Assembly (NCBI GenBank): GCA_946412245.1
Contig: CAMKGM010000028.1
Location: forward strand, 1 to 39,427
DNA: 39,427 bases
Reading direction: 5' to 3'
Source: an uncultured Bacteroidales bacterium
Lineage (GTDB): Bacteria > Bacteroidota > Bacteroidia > Bacteroidales > Muribaculaceae
Shown here piece by piece: positions 24,648 to 32,225 of the stretch; the first letter of the stretch is position 1, and each line of letters begins with the position of its first letter. The notes under the pieces were generated by a model, which was not told where the DNA came from, did not search any database, and saw nothing but the letters and a program-made list of their open reading frames with translations. The translations under genes and the position numbers were made by a program.

Positions 24648-25340
24648 TTAGAATTCAAGTTTGAAGCCTTTTTGCTTGAGTTCGTTGTAACTCTCAATGT
24701 TGAAGCTGTAGAGGAAGGCTTCGCGTTTGGGTGTGGGCCGCGTGGTCTCGTCAAGCTGGTTCAGGATGTTGAAATGGAGCATCTTCTTGGTGAAGTTGCG
24801 TCGGTCAAAGTGCACATCCAGGATGGCTTCGTAGAGATTTTGCAACTGTTTCATGGTGAACTTCTCGGGGAGTAGTTCAAATCCCACCGGCTCAAAGTGA
24901 ATGCGCTCGCGCAGTCGCTTGAGTGCCTCGCGCAGAATCCTGTCGTGGTCAAAGGCCAGCGGAGGAACCTCGTCGAGGGCAAACCACTCGGCACGTTCGG
25001 CATCGTCGCCACCCTTCACCTCCTGAATCTTGACCAGGGCATAGTAGGCGATGGTAATAACGCGCTCGCGCGGGTCGCGTTGTGGGTCGCTGAAAGTGTG
25101 AAACTGCTCAATATAGGCACCGGTGAGTCCCGTCTCTTCGCGCAGTTCACGCAGTGCGCCCTGCTCGCACGATTCATCCATTTTCAAGAAACCGCCGGGG
25201 AACGCCCAACGGCCTTTGAAGGGATCAATGCCTCGCTTCACGAGCAGCACTTGCATTCGGGTGCCGTCGAAACCGAAGATGACGCAGTCGGTTGTTACTG
25301 CGGGATGCGGATACTTGTAGCAGAAATTCTTCTCGTCCAT
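24648..25340 (-). CDS. Nudix hydrolase with C-terminal winged-helix domain (NrtR/AraR-like)
   Basis: This 230-residue protein has an N-terminal Nudix domain (about 10-145) and a C-terminal basic segment (about 150-225, LPEKFTMKQLQNLYEAIL then RRNFTKKML) that looks like the winged helix of NrtR-type regulators. The Nudix box is complete: G50-x5-E56-x7-R64-E-L-R-E68-E69-T-G71-L, so hydrolase activity may be retained, whereas many NrtR regulators have lost it. NrtR proteins sense ADP-ribose or other NAD-derived ligands; some Bacteroidetes relatives regulate arabinose genes. The next gene in the operon makes ADP-ribose, which favours an ADP-ribose link. A perfect palindrome at 25400-25412 overlaps its predicted transcription start and may be its autoregulatory site. 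Confidence 0.88.
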   Translation of the reverse strand: MDEKNFCYKYPHPAVTTDCVIFGFDGTRMQVLLVKRGIDPFKGRWAFPGGFLKMDESCEQGALRELREETGLTGAYIEQFHTFSDPQRDPRERVITIAYYALVKIQEVKGGDDAERAEWFALDEVPPLAFDHDRILREALKRLRERIHFEPVGFELLPEKFTMKQLQNLYEAILDVHFDRRNFTKKMLHFNILNQLDETTRPTPKREAFLYSFNIESYNELKQKGFKLEF

Positions 25341-25399
25341 AATCTTGCATGTTTTTATTTAAGAAGTGTTGTCCTCTTACCTGCGAATCGGGGATACTA

Positions 25400-25412
25400 T
25401 GTAATAATTACA
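25400..25412. promoter_or_regulatory. Palindromic operator candidate at the Nudix/ARH promoter
   Basis: The 13-bp sequence tgtaat-a-attaca is a perfect inverted repeat with 6-bp arms. It begins 3 bp downstream of the minus-strand -7 box (25416-25423), so it covers the expected transcription start. This position suits a repressor. Confidence 0.6.
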
Positions 25413-25415
25413 CTA

Positions 25416-25423
25416 CAAAGTTA
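25416..25423 (-). promoter_or_regulatory. Promoter -7 box of the Nudix/ARH operon
   Basis: On the minus strand TAACTTTG matches TAnnTTTG. It lies about 75 nt before the Nudix ATG at 25340. Confidence 0.7.
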
Positions 25424-25530
25424 CGCATTCCTTTTCACTCATGCAAATTATTTTGCGTAAAATTTACACAAAATGTAAAATATTCCTATTATTTCTTAAT
25501 TCTCTAATGCCTCCAGACCCTTTGAATGCT

Positions 25531-25551
25531 CCGAGAACTCCGAGTTCTCGG
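25531..25551. promoter_or_regulatory. 21-bp perfect palindrome upstream of the GT11-like gene
   Basis: ccgagaactc, one central c, then gagttctcgg form a perfect inverted repeat with 10-bp arms. Its right edge is 26 bp upstream of the TTTG -33 element (25578-25581). A further partial half-site (ccggagaac) follows at 25557-25565. With a one-base centre and no T-run it fits a dimeric protein site better than a terminator, though either strand could fold it into a hairpin. Confidence 0.6.
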
Positions 25552-25601
25552 ATTTTCCGGAGAACACAAGAAGAGGATTTGGCGGGGACAGGATGATTTT
25601 G

Positions 25602-25609
25602 TAACTTTG
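25602..25609 (+). promoter_or_regulatory. Promoter -7 box of the GT11-like gene
   Basis: The sequence taactttg matches TAnnTTTG, with TTTG at 25578-25581 exactly 20 nt upstream. It lies 25 nt before the ATG at 25635. Confidence 0.8.
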
Positions 25610-25634
25610 TGGAAAACTAAAAATTGAGAAGACG

Positions 25635-26450
25635 ATGAATGTGGTGAAATTACAAGGCACGATAGCCGAACAGATGTTTCAGTATGCGTTTTACATGGCG
25701 CTGCAGCGCCGCGACCCCGAGGCGCGACTCCATGTTCCCGAACAGTGGCTGCGCAGCCATTTCATGCTCGACCGCTACCTGCTTGCCGAGGAGGCCGATT
25801 TGAAACACTACGGCAAGGGCGGATGGAAAAACCGCTTTTTGGCATGGCTCAAGAAACCAGCCGGTGCCGTATATAAAGAGGTAGATAACACCTACAAACC
25901 CGAACTGCTGGAGGCCACCGACACCTATCTCGAAGGCCAGTGGCTCTCGCCCCGCTACTTCGAAGACTTTGCGCAGGAGGTGCGCGAGATGTACACTGTG
26001 CCTGCCAAGAAATTGCCGGCATCGTCGTTTGAACTCATCAAGATGCTCTCTCGAAAAGATGTGACCACAATTCACATCTATAACCCCGAGAGCAAAGAAA
26101 ATACCTGCACTCCCGATTACTACAATTGGGCCATCGCCAATGTGATAGCCAGCGTGGGGCACAAGCCGTTTTATGTGCTCACCACCGATGTGGAGTGGGC
26201 AAAGGAACACCTGGAGTTTCAAGGCGCGCCTGTCGAGATGATTGCCTATCCCGCCGAGAAGGAACTGAAGGTGATGCCCTACCTGTGCATGGCCAACCAC
26301 AACATACTCGCCAACACGCTGGCGAGTTGGTGGGCAGGCTGGCTCAATGCGCACGACGACAAGATTGTGATAGCCCCCGAGCGCTGGCTACCCGACGGCA
26401 AAGTGCCCGACCTCATCCCGCAGGGCTGGACCACCATCCCCACCACTTGA
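25635..26450 (+). CDS. GT11-like (alpha-1,2-fucosyltransferase family) protein with degenerate donor motif
   Basis: This 271-residue protein keeps the GT11 opening (KLQGTIAEQMFQYAFYMAL, normally LxGGLGNQMFQYA) and the C-terminal MANHNILANTLASWWAGWLN block that corresponds to the family's SxFSWWxAxL motif. The family's central HxRRxD motif, needed for GDP-fucose binding, should lie after strand KDVTTIHI, but here reads H147-I-Y-N-P-E152. Both arginines and the aspartate are replaced. The protein may use another donor, or be inactive. It is cytosolic, slightly shorter than typical members, and monocistronic behind its own promoter. Confidence 0.75.
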   Translation: MNVVKLQGTIAEQMFQYAFYMALQRRDPEARLHVPEQWLRSHFMLDRYLLAEEADLKHYGKGGWKNRFLAWLKKPAGAVYKEVDNTYKPELLEATDTYLEGQWLSPRYFEDFAQEVREMYTVPAKKLPASSFELIKMLSRKDVTTIHIYNPESKENTCTPDYYNWAIANVIASVGHKPFYVLTTDVEWAKEHLEFQGAPVEMIAYPAEKELKVMPYLCMANHNILANTLASWWAGWLNAHDDKIVIAPERWLPDGKVPDLIPQGWTTIPTT

Positions 26451-26607
26451 ATCAGTTCACGGCAAAACCATCATTGCGGCACTTGATTGCAAGTAACCAT
26501 AACAGGAATGAACAAGACAAAATGGAAGAATGACGCTATTATTCAGGTTTTTTGCGCTGAGTGTAATATTGTGTAATTAAATTCTTGCAGCAATTCATGG
26601 CTGTATC

Positions 26608-26615
26608 TAATTTTG
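26608..26615 (+). promoter_or_regulatory. Promoter -7 box of the TonB-C/regulator operon
   Basis: The sequence taattttg matches TAnnTTTG, with TTG at 26585-26587 exactly 20 nt upstream. It lies 52 nt before the ATG at 26668. Confidence 0.8.
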
Positions 26616-26667
26616 CATCGTCCGGACATACAACCCGATTGTTGAACGATTCAAAAAAATTAAGAAA

Positions 26668-27072
26668 ATGAAAAAATTGATTTTAATGTCTATGATGGCT
26701 GTTTTGTGCCTCATGACGGCAAATGCACAGAAAACTGTTGTATCGCAGAGCAAGCAAAATGTCTATGATGTAGTTGAACAGATGCCGGAGTTTCCCGGCG
26801 GCATGCCTGCCATGATTGAATTTCTTCAAACCAATCTTAACTATCCCAAAGATGCTAAAAAGCAAAAAGTGGGAGGCAGGGTTTTGGTCATGTTTGTGGT
26901 AGAAACCGATGGCAGTATGTCTAATGTGAGAGTTGCAAAAAAAGTATTTCCCTCGCTCGATGCTGAAGCCCTCAGGGTGGTGAAGGCCATGCCCAAGTGG
27001 AACCCGGGAAAGGAGAAAGGGAAACCGGTGAGAGTAAACTTCGCAATACCTATTGTATTCTCCCTGAAATAA
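26668..27072 (+). CDS. Secreted stand-alone TonB C-terminal domain protein
   Basis: This 134-residue protein has a signal peptide (residues 1-20, ending ANAQ) and then a single TonB C-terminal domain (about 35-134). VYDVVEQMPEFPGGMPAMIEF is the usual Bacteroidetes lead-in, followed by GGRVLVMFVVETDGSMSNVRV and the final FAIPIVFSLK strand. It lacks the transmembrane anchor and proline-rich spacer of a true TonB, so it cannot itself couple to ExbBD. It may dock on TonB-dependent transporters or act as a periplasmic adaptor. The stop overlaps the ATG of the next gene by one base (TAATG), so the two are co-translated. Confidence 0.9.
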   Translation: MKKLILMSMMAVLCLMTANAQKTVVSQSKQNVYDVVEQMPEFPGGMPAMIEFLQTNLNYPKDAKKQKVGGRVLVMFVVETDGSMSNVRVAKKVFPSLDAEALRVVKAMPKWNPGKEKGKPVRVNFAIPIVFSLK

Positions 27073-28637
27073 TGAGAAACATATTATGTTTGATATTCCT
27101 TTTTATCATTGTGGGCTGCTCACATGAGCAGTCCCACAATGAACTTTTAACCAAAGCCGATCAGATGGTGTTCACTCAACCCGACTCGGTGGTGAGAATG
27201 CTGGCTCCATGCTGGAACGACACCGTGATGAGTGAAACTGATCGGGCTCTCTTTGGCCTTCTCTATACTGAAGCCATTCACCGTAGCGGGCTCTATATGG
27301 GCGACGACTCGTTGATAAGTGCAAGCAGGAAGTACTTCGAGCAGCAGGGCGACAACGAGCATCTTGCCCGGGCATTGCTCCACCATGGAATTGTCCTGTA
27401 TCACCAGCAAAAGACCCGCGAGGCCATTCTGTCGATGAAACGAGCCGAGCAAATGGCTGGCAGCCTGCATGAACCCGCTTTCGACTGGTTTCTCTATTCG
27501 GTGCTGGGCGATGTGACCGACAATGTGGGCGACTACATCACCACATTACGCTACTACAAGCAGGCATTGTATGCCGCCCGGCAAGCTGATAACAAGCAGT
27601 GGGCATTGCAGACGCTCAACAACATTGCAACCACATTTGATGTGTTGGGCGAGAAAGACAGTCTGAAAAACTATTTAGAGCAAGCCAAGCCTCTTGTCGG
27701 CAGCTCTCGGGGCGATGTGCGGGCCAACTATCTCGTGAACAATGCCAGCTATCTGATGAAGACGGGAAAGATAGATGAGGCAAAGCATTTCCTGTTTGAA
27801 TCCATGCAGATATCTCCCACCGACCGAGGGTGTAAACTCCTGGCCGATATTTATGTGCAGGAAGGCGACACGGCATTGGCCATGCTTCAATGGTACAAGC
27901 TCACCACTTCGCTCTCGCCCGATGTCGCCATCCGGTCCTACCGGCTGTTAATCGAACATCTGACCTTGATGGGCGACATGAAGAATGCGGGAGAGTATAG
28001 CCGGCGACTCAACGAGGTGTATCGTAGCCTCTACGAGCACAACGATGCGGCAGGCATCATCAACATGATGGCACAATTTGATGAGCAGTTAAAGGAGCGC
28101 AGCCGGTATAGAACTGTCATTGTCTTGCTCGCTGCCATCATATTCCTGATGATCATTTCGGCATTATTTGTGTGGTATAGCCGCCGTCGCATCGACAAGC
28201 TTAATGCCCGCTTTGCCGAGAGCCAGCAACAATTTAATCTCACACGCTCTGAACTCACACAGATGCGACGGCTGAAAGAGCGAGAGCAACGCGAGAACTC
28301 CATGCAGATGAAGGAGACTGTTTCGCGACTGCATGCCTCGGCCAACAAAGGTAAACCCGTTGCCGATGAAGATGCCAACGAACTGGCGCAACTCTCTTAT
28401 GCGCAAAACCCCAAATTGCGTGAGCTGCTCTCCACACTCAACTCAAAAGAACAGATGGTGTGCCTGCTCACTATCCATAATTTTCTGCCCTCTGAGATTG
28501 CAACCCTGACCATTTCCACGCCTCAAGCTATCACCAACACCCGTGTGCGCCTGCTCAAGAAGCTCTTTGGCGAGACCGGTGGCGCCAAGGATTTTGATAA
28601 CGCCATTAAATCCAAATCGGTCATTAGGCGACTATAG
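27072..28637 (+). CDS. Membrane-spanning TPR regulator with C-terminal LuxR-like HTH and lipoprotein signal
   Basis: This 521-residue protein has a lipoprotein-type signal (MRNILCLIFLFIIVGC, lipobox IVGC at about 13-16), then TPR-like helical repeats from about 60 to 335. A transmembrane helix follows at about 347-369 (TVIVLLAAIIFLMIISALFVWY), then a coiled coil (375-425) and a C-terminal LuxR-type HTH (about 457-505, SKEQMVCLL then PSEIATLTISTPQAITNTRV). Bacteroidetes have many such regulators, with sensing in the periplasm and DNA binding in the cytoplasm. The start at 27072 overlaps the TonB-C gene stop, so the pair is one transcription unit. The ligand and targets are unknown. The longer frame from 26997 lies inside the previous gene and is rejected. 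Confidence 0.85.
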   Translation: MRNILCLIFLFIIVGCSHEQSHNELLTKADQMVFTQPDSVVRMLAPCWNDTVMSETDRALFGLLYTEAIHRSGLYMGDDSLISASRKYFEQQGDNEHLARALLHHGIVLYHQQKTREAILSMKRAEQMAGSLHEPAFDWFLYSVLGDVTDNVGDYITTLRYYKQALYAARQADNKQWALQTLNNIATTFDVLGEKDSLKNYLEQAKPLVGSSRGDVRANYLVNNASYLMKTGKIDEAKHFLFESMQISPTDRGCKLLADIYVQEGDTALAMLQWYKLTTSLSPDVAIRSYRLLIEHLTLMGDMKNAGEYSRRLNEVYRSLYEHNDAAGIINMMAQFDEQLKERSRYRTVIVLLAAIIFLMIISALFVWYSRRRIDKLNARFAESQQQFNLTRSELTQMRRLKEREQRENSMQMKETVSRLHASANKGKPVADEDANELAQLSYAQNPKLRELLSTLNSKEQMVCLLTIHNFLPSEIATLTISTPQAITNTRVRLLKKLFGETGGAKDFDNAIKSKSVIRRL

Positions 28638-28746
28638 GTGGATTTTTTAAGGGAAAGAAGTGAAATAATATTGAGTTTTTAATATTTTAAAAAAAGTGTA
28701 CGAGTATAGTGTGCTGTTATTCATTGATTTATATATGGTTTTGGCG

Positions 28747-28769
28747 GATTTGCAGTGAAGCTGCAAATC
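28747..28769. terminator. Hairpin between convergent genes, possible bidirectional terminator
   Basis: A perfect 9-bp stem (gatttgcag / ctgcaaatc) with a 5-nt loop lies between the regulator stop (28637) and the mfd end (28861). The following tract (atatttta) is only moderately T-rich, so termination efficiency is uncertain. Nothing else is recognisable in 28638-28860. Confidence 0.55.
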
Positions 28770-28860
28770 TGGCATATTTTATTGCATTGATGCCCATAAG
28801 GGAGTTCCGACCCTATTTGGCATAAGGTCGCACTTCATGTGATTCATCTCAAAGTGTGGA

Positions 28861-31800
28861 TCAGATGGGGCTGAGGTGGGTGATGGAGCGGAGGATGGCG
28901 AGGGCTGTTTGGACCGAGGCTACATGGCTGATGAGGAAGGAGCGGCGGCCGTTCTTCTCGCGGATTTTGCAACGTTGTGAGTTGTTCTGCAAGTAGTTGA
29001 GCATGCGCCCAAAGGCGGCCGATTGGTAGTAGGCGCGGTTCTCGCTGCCCACAAAATAGACGTACATGCTACCCTGCTTGAGTGCCACCTTTTCAATGCC
29101 TAAGGAGCGTGCCACTCGGCGCAACGGCACGATGCGAATGAGTTCCTTGCCCATGTCGGGAATCTTGCCGAAGCGGTCCTCAAGTCTCACCTCAAAGGCT
29201 TCCACATCGCGGTCGGTGACCATGTTGTCGAGTTCGCGGTAGAGGCTGATGCGCTCGTTCTCCTGCGGCACATAGGTGGCGGGGAACATGAGTTCGAGGT
29301 CGGTGTCGATGGTGCAATCGGCGGCATATTGTGGTTCTTCGCCATCGATTTGCGCCTTCTCTTCACGTTGTTGTTCAAAGGTGTCGGCAAACTCCTCGGT
29401 CTTGAGTTCTATCATGGCTTCGCGCAGAATCTTTTGATAGGTCTCATAGCCCACATCGGCAATAAAGCCGCTTTGCTCGGCTCCCAGCAGGTTACCGGCC
29501 CCGCGAATGTCGAGGTCTTGCATGGCAATGTGGATGCCGGCGCCCAGGTCGCTGAAACTCTCAATAGCCTGCAGACGTCGTCGGGCAACCGTCGAGATGG
29601 GCATACCGGGCGGGACGAGTAGGTAGCAGAACGCTTTGCGGTTGCTACGTCCCACACGTCCACGCAATTGGTGCAGGTCGCTCAGACCATAGTTTTGTGC
29701 GTTGTTGATGATGATGGTGTTGACGTTGGGCATATCCACACCGCTCTCAATGATGGTGGTTGCGAGCAACACATCGTAGTCGTGATTGGTGAAGTCGATG
29801 ATGCGCTTCTCGAGTTCCTCGGGTTGCATTTGGCCGTGGGCCACGACAACGCGCGCATCGGGTACGACGCGGTGAATCATTTCCTCAAGTCTGCCCAGTT
29901 GGTCAATTCGGTTATTGACAAAGAACACCTGTCCATTGCGCGACAGCTCAAAGTTGATGGCTTCGTTCACGATGTCGTCATTGAGCACATTGAGCGAGGT
30001 GAGGATGGGGTAGCGGTTGGCCGGAGGTGTGTTGATGGCGCTCAGGTCGCGTGCACCCATGAGCGAGAATTGGAGTGTGCGCGGAATGGGTGTTGCCGAC
30101 ATGGTGAGGGTGTCGACATTGACTTTGAGTTGCTTGAGTTTCTCCTTGACGCCTACGCCGAACTTCTGTTCCTCGTCGATGACCAGCAGTCCCAGGTCAT
30201 GAAACTTGACCGACTTGCCCACCAGTTTGTGGGTGCCGATGATGATGTCAATCTTGCCCATCGCGAGGTCGTCGAGAATCTGTTTCACCTCCTTGGGCTT
30301 GCGTGCACGGCTCAGATAGTCAACGCGCACGGGGAAGTCGGCGAGTCGCTCACTGAAGGTGCGATAATGCTGGAAAGCAAGCACGGTGGTGGGCACGAGC
30401 ACGGCAGTCTGTTTGCCGTCGGTGGCAGCCTTAAAGGCGGCGCGAATAGCGACTTCGGTCTTGCCGAATCCCACGTCGCCGCACACCAGTCGATCCATGG
30501 GTCTGGGCCGCTCCATGTCGGCCTTGACGGCTTGAGTGGCGGTGAGTTGGTCGGGCGTGTCTTCGTAGATGAACGAGGCCTCAAGTTCCTGTTGCAGATA
30601 GCCGTCGGGCGAGAAGGCAAATCCCTGCTCGTCGCGTCGCTTGGCGTAGAGTCGGATGAGGTCGCGGGCAATGTCCTTGAGTTTGCTCTTGGTGCGGTTC
30701 TTCATCTTGTTCCAGGCACCGCTGCCCAGCTTGTTGAGCCGTGGCTCCACGCCTTCCTTGCCGCGGTACTTGGAGAGCTTGTGCAGGGCGTGAATCGAGA
30801 CAAAGATGATGTCGCCGTTGAGGTAGGTGAGCTTAATCATCTCTTGCATGGTGCCGTTGATGGCCGAGCGCACCAGGCCGCCGAATTTGCCGATGCCGTG
30901 GTCTTCATGCACAATGTAGTCGCCCACCTCAATTTGGTTGAGTTCCTTGAGCGACAAGGCCAGTTTGCCCGAGCGCGCGCGGTCGCTCTTGAGGTTGTAC
31001 TTGTGAAAACGGTCGAAGATCTGGTGGTCGGTGAACACGCACAGTTTCAGTTCGTGGTCCACGAAGCCCTCGTGCAGCGTGTGCTCAACGGGAGTGAACT
31101 GCAGGTCGTCGCCACGCTCTTGGAAGATGAGGCGCAGTCGCTCAATTTGCTTGGGGCTGTCGCTCAAGATGTGTATGGCGTAGTCCTTGTCAATGAAATC
31201 GTGGAACGACTGACTGATAATGTCGAAGTTTTTGTGATAGATGCCTTGTGGCGAGCAGTTGAGTGTGAGCTTGGCATTGCCTTTGGAGGCACTTTCGCCG
31301 TAAGAGAAGTCAATGCGACGGCACTGGCTCAGGGCATGTTCAAAGTTGGTGAAATCAACCACCTTTTTCATGGCTTGGTCATCGCCCTCGGCCGCAATGA
31401 GCGTGCTTGCCGACATAGATTGCTCGGTGATGGCCTTGACGCGCTCGGTGGTCCACTTGATGTCGTGGCACAGTAGCAACGTGTCGGAGCCGGTGAACTC
31501 CAGCAGCGAGGTTCCCAATTCGGTAGCCGAGCCGCTGCTGTTGAGAATGAGCACGCTATCAAGGCGCTCTTGCGAGAGTTGGGTCTCGACGTTAAACGTG
31601 CGAATGCTGTCGATCTCATCGCCGAAGAAGTCGATGCGGTAAGGCAGTTCGTTGCTGAACGAGAACACATCGAGAATGGAGCCACGCAGTGCAAACTGGC
31701 CCGGTTCATAGACGTAGTCAACTTCTTTGAACTCAAATTCGCGCAGTTTCTTGGCAATTTCAGTGAGCTCGCAGGAGTCGTTCACTTTCAGGCTGATGGT

Positions 31801-32223
31801 CGCGTTGTTGACCATCTCTTGCGTTTTGACCTTCTCGGCCAGTGCCTCGGGATAGGTGACCACACAGTGCAGTTGCTTGTTGGTGTGCCACTGGCTGAGT
31901 ACCTCGGTGCGCAGAATCTCGTTGGGCGGGTCCACTTGCCCGTACTTGATGTCGCGTTTGTAGCCCGATGGGAAGATGAGTACCCGCCGGTCGTCAAGAA
32001 TTTGGCACAAGTCGTGATACATATAGCCTGCCTCATCAATGTCGTTGGCTATGATGAGATAAGGCATCTTGCGGCGAGGCAGTTGTGCGAAGAGCATGGC
32101 GGGTGCCGAGCCGGCGAGCCCGTCGAGCACCATAACGCGGTTGCGCTTGCTTGCCAACATGGCAGCGATGGCCTCGCGCCGCGCCTTGAAGTTGAAGATG
32201 TCAGAGAGTTGTGTGAGGTTCAC
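28861..32223 (-). CDS. mfd: Transcription-repair coupling factor
   Basis: This 1120-residue DNA translocase removes RNA polymerase stalled at lesions and recruits UvrA. The order is standard: UvrB-homology N-terminal module (about 1-340), RNA-polymerase interaction domain (about 445-520, LNQIEVGDYIVHEDHGIGKF), then the RecG-like translocase with Walker A GDVGFGKTEVA, DEEQ box (VIDEEQKFGV), SATPIPRTL and the TRG/motif VI block (IESGVDMPNV to QLRGRVGR). A C-terminal TRCF domain is also present. It starts 2 nt after the stop of the S41 protease gene, so it is the second gene of that operon. Long open frames on the opposite strand are codon shadows. Confidence 0.98.
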   Translation of the reverse strand: MNLTQLSDIFNFKARREAIAAMLASKRNRVMVLDGLAGSAPAMLFAQLPRRKMPYLIIANDIDEAGYMYHDLCQILDDRRVLIFPSGYKRDIKYGQVDPPNEILRTEVLSQWHTNKQLHCVVTYPEALAEKVKTQEMVNNATISLKVNDSCELTEIAKKLREFEFKEVDYVYEPGQFALRGSILDVFSFSNELPYRIDFFGDEIDSIRTFNVETQLSQERLDSVLILNSSGSATELGTSLLEFTGSDTLLLCHDIKWTTERVKAITEQSMSASTLIAAEGDDQAMKKVVDFTNFEHALSQCRRIDFSYGESASKGNAKLTLNCSPQGIYHKNFDIISQSFHDFIDKDYAIHILSDSPKQIERLRLIFQERGDDLQFTPVEHTLHEGFVDHELKLCVFTDHQIFDRFHKYNLKSDRARSGKLALSLKELNQIEVGDYIVHEDHGIGKFGGLVRSAINGTMQEMIKLTYLNGDIIFVSIHALHKLSKYRGKEGVEPRLNKLGSGAWNKMKNRTKSKLKDIARDLIRLYAKRRDEQGFAFSPDGYLQQELEASFIYEDTPDQLTATQAVKADMERPRPMDRLVCGDVGFGKTEVAIRAAFKAATDGKQTAVLVPTTVLAFQHYRTFSERLADFPVRVDYLSRARKPKEVKQILDDLAMGKIDIIIGTHKLVGKSVKFHDLGLLVIDEEQKFGVGVKEKLKQLKVNVDTLTMSATPIPRTLQFSLMGARDLSAINTPPANRYPILTSLNVLNDDIVNEAINFELSRNGQVFFVNNRIDQLGRLEEMIHRVVPDARVVVAHGQMQPEELEKRIIDFTNHDYDVLLATTIIESGVDMPNVNTIIINNAQNYGLSDLHQLRGRVGRSNRKAFCYLLVPPGMPISTVARRRLQAIESFSDLGAGIHIAMQDLDIRGAGNLLGAEQSGFIADVGYETYQKILREAMIELKTEEFADTFEQQREEKAQIDGEEPQYAADCTIDTDLELMFPATYVPQENERISLYRELDNMVTDRDVEAFEVRLEDRFGKIPDMGKELIRIVPLRRVARSLGIEKVALKQGSMYVYFVGSENRAYYQSAAFGRMLNYLQNNSQRCKIREKNGRRSFLISHVASVQTALAILRSITHLSPI

Positions 32224-32225
32224 GG

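Noticed and set aside
29668-31476. 602-codon open frame antisense to mfd
   Set aside because: It lies entirely within a certain gene and has the same biased shadow composition.
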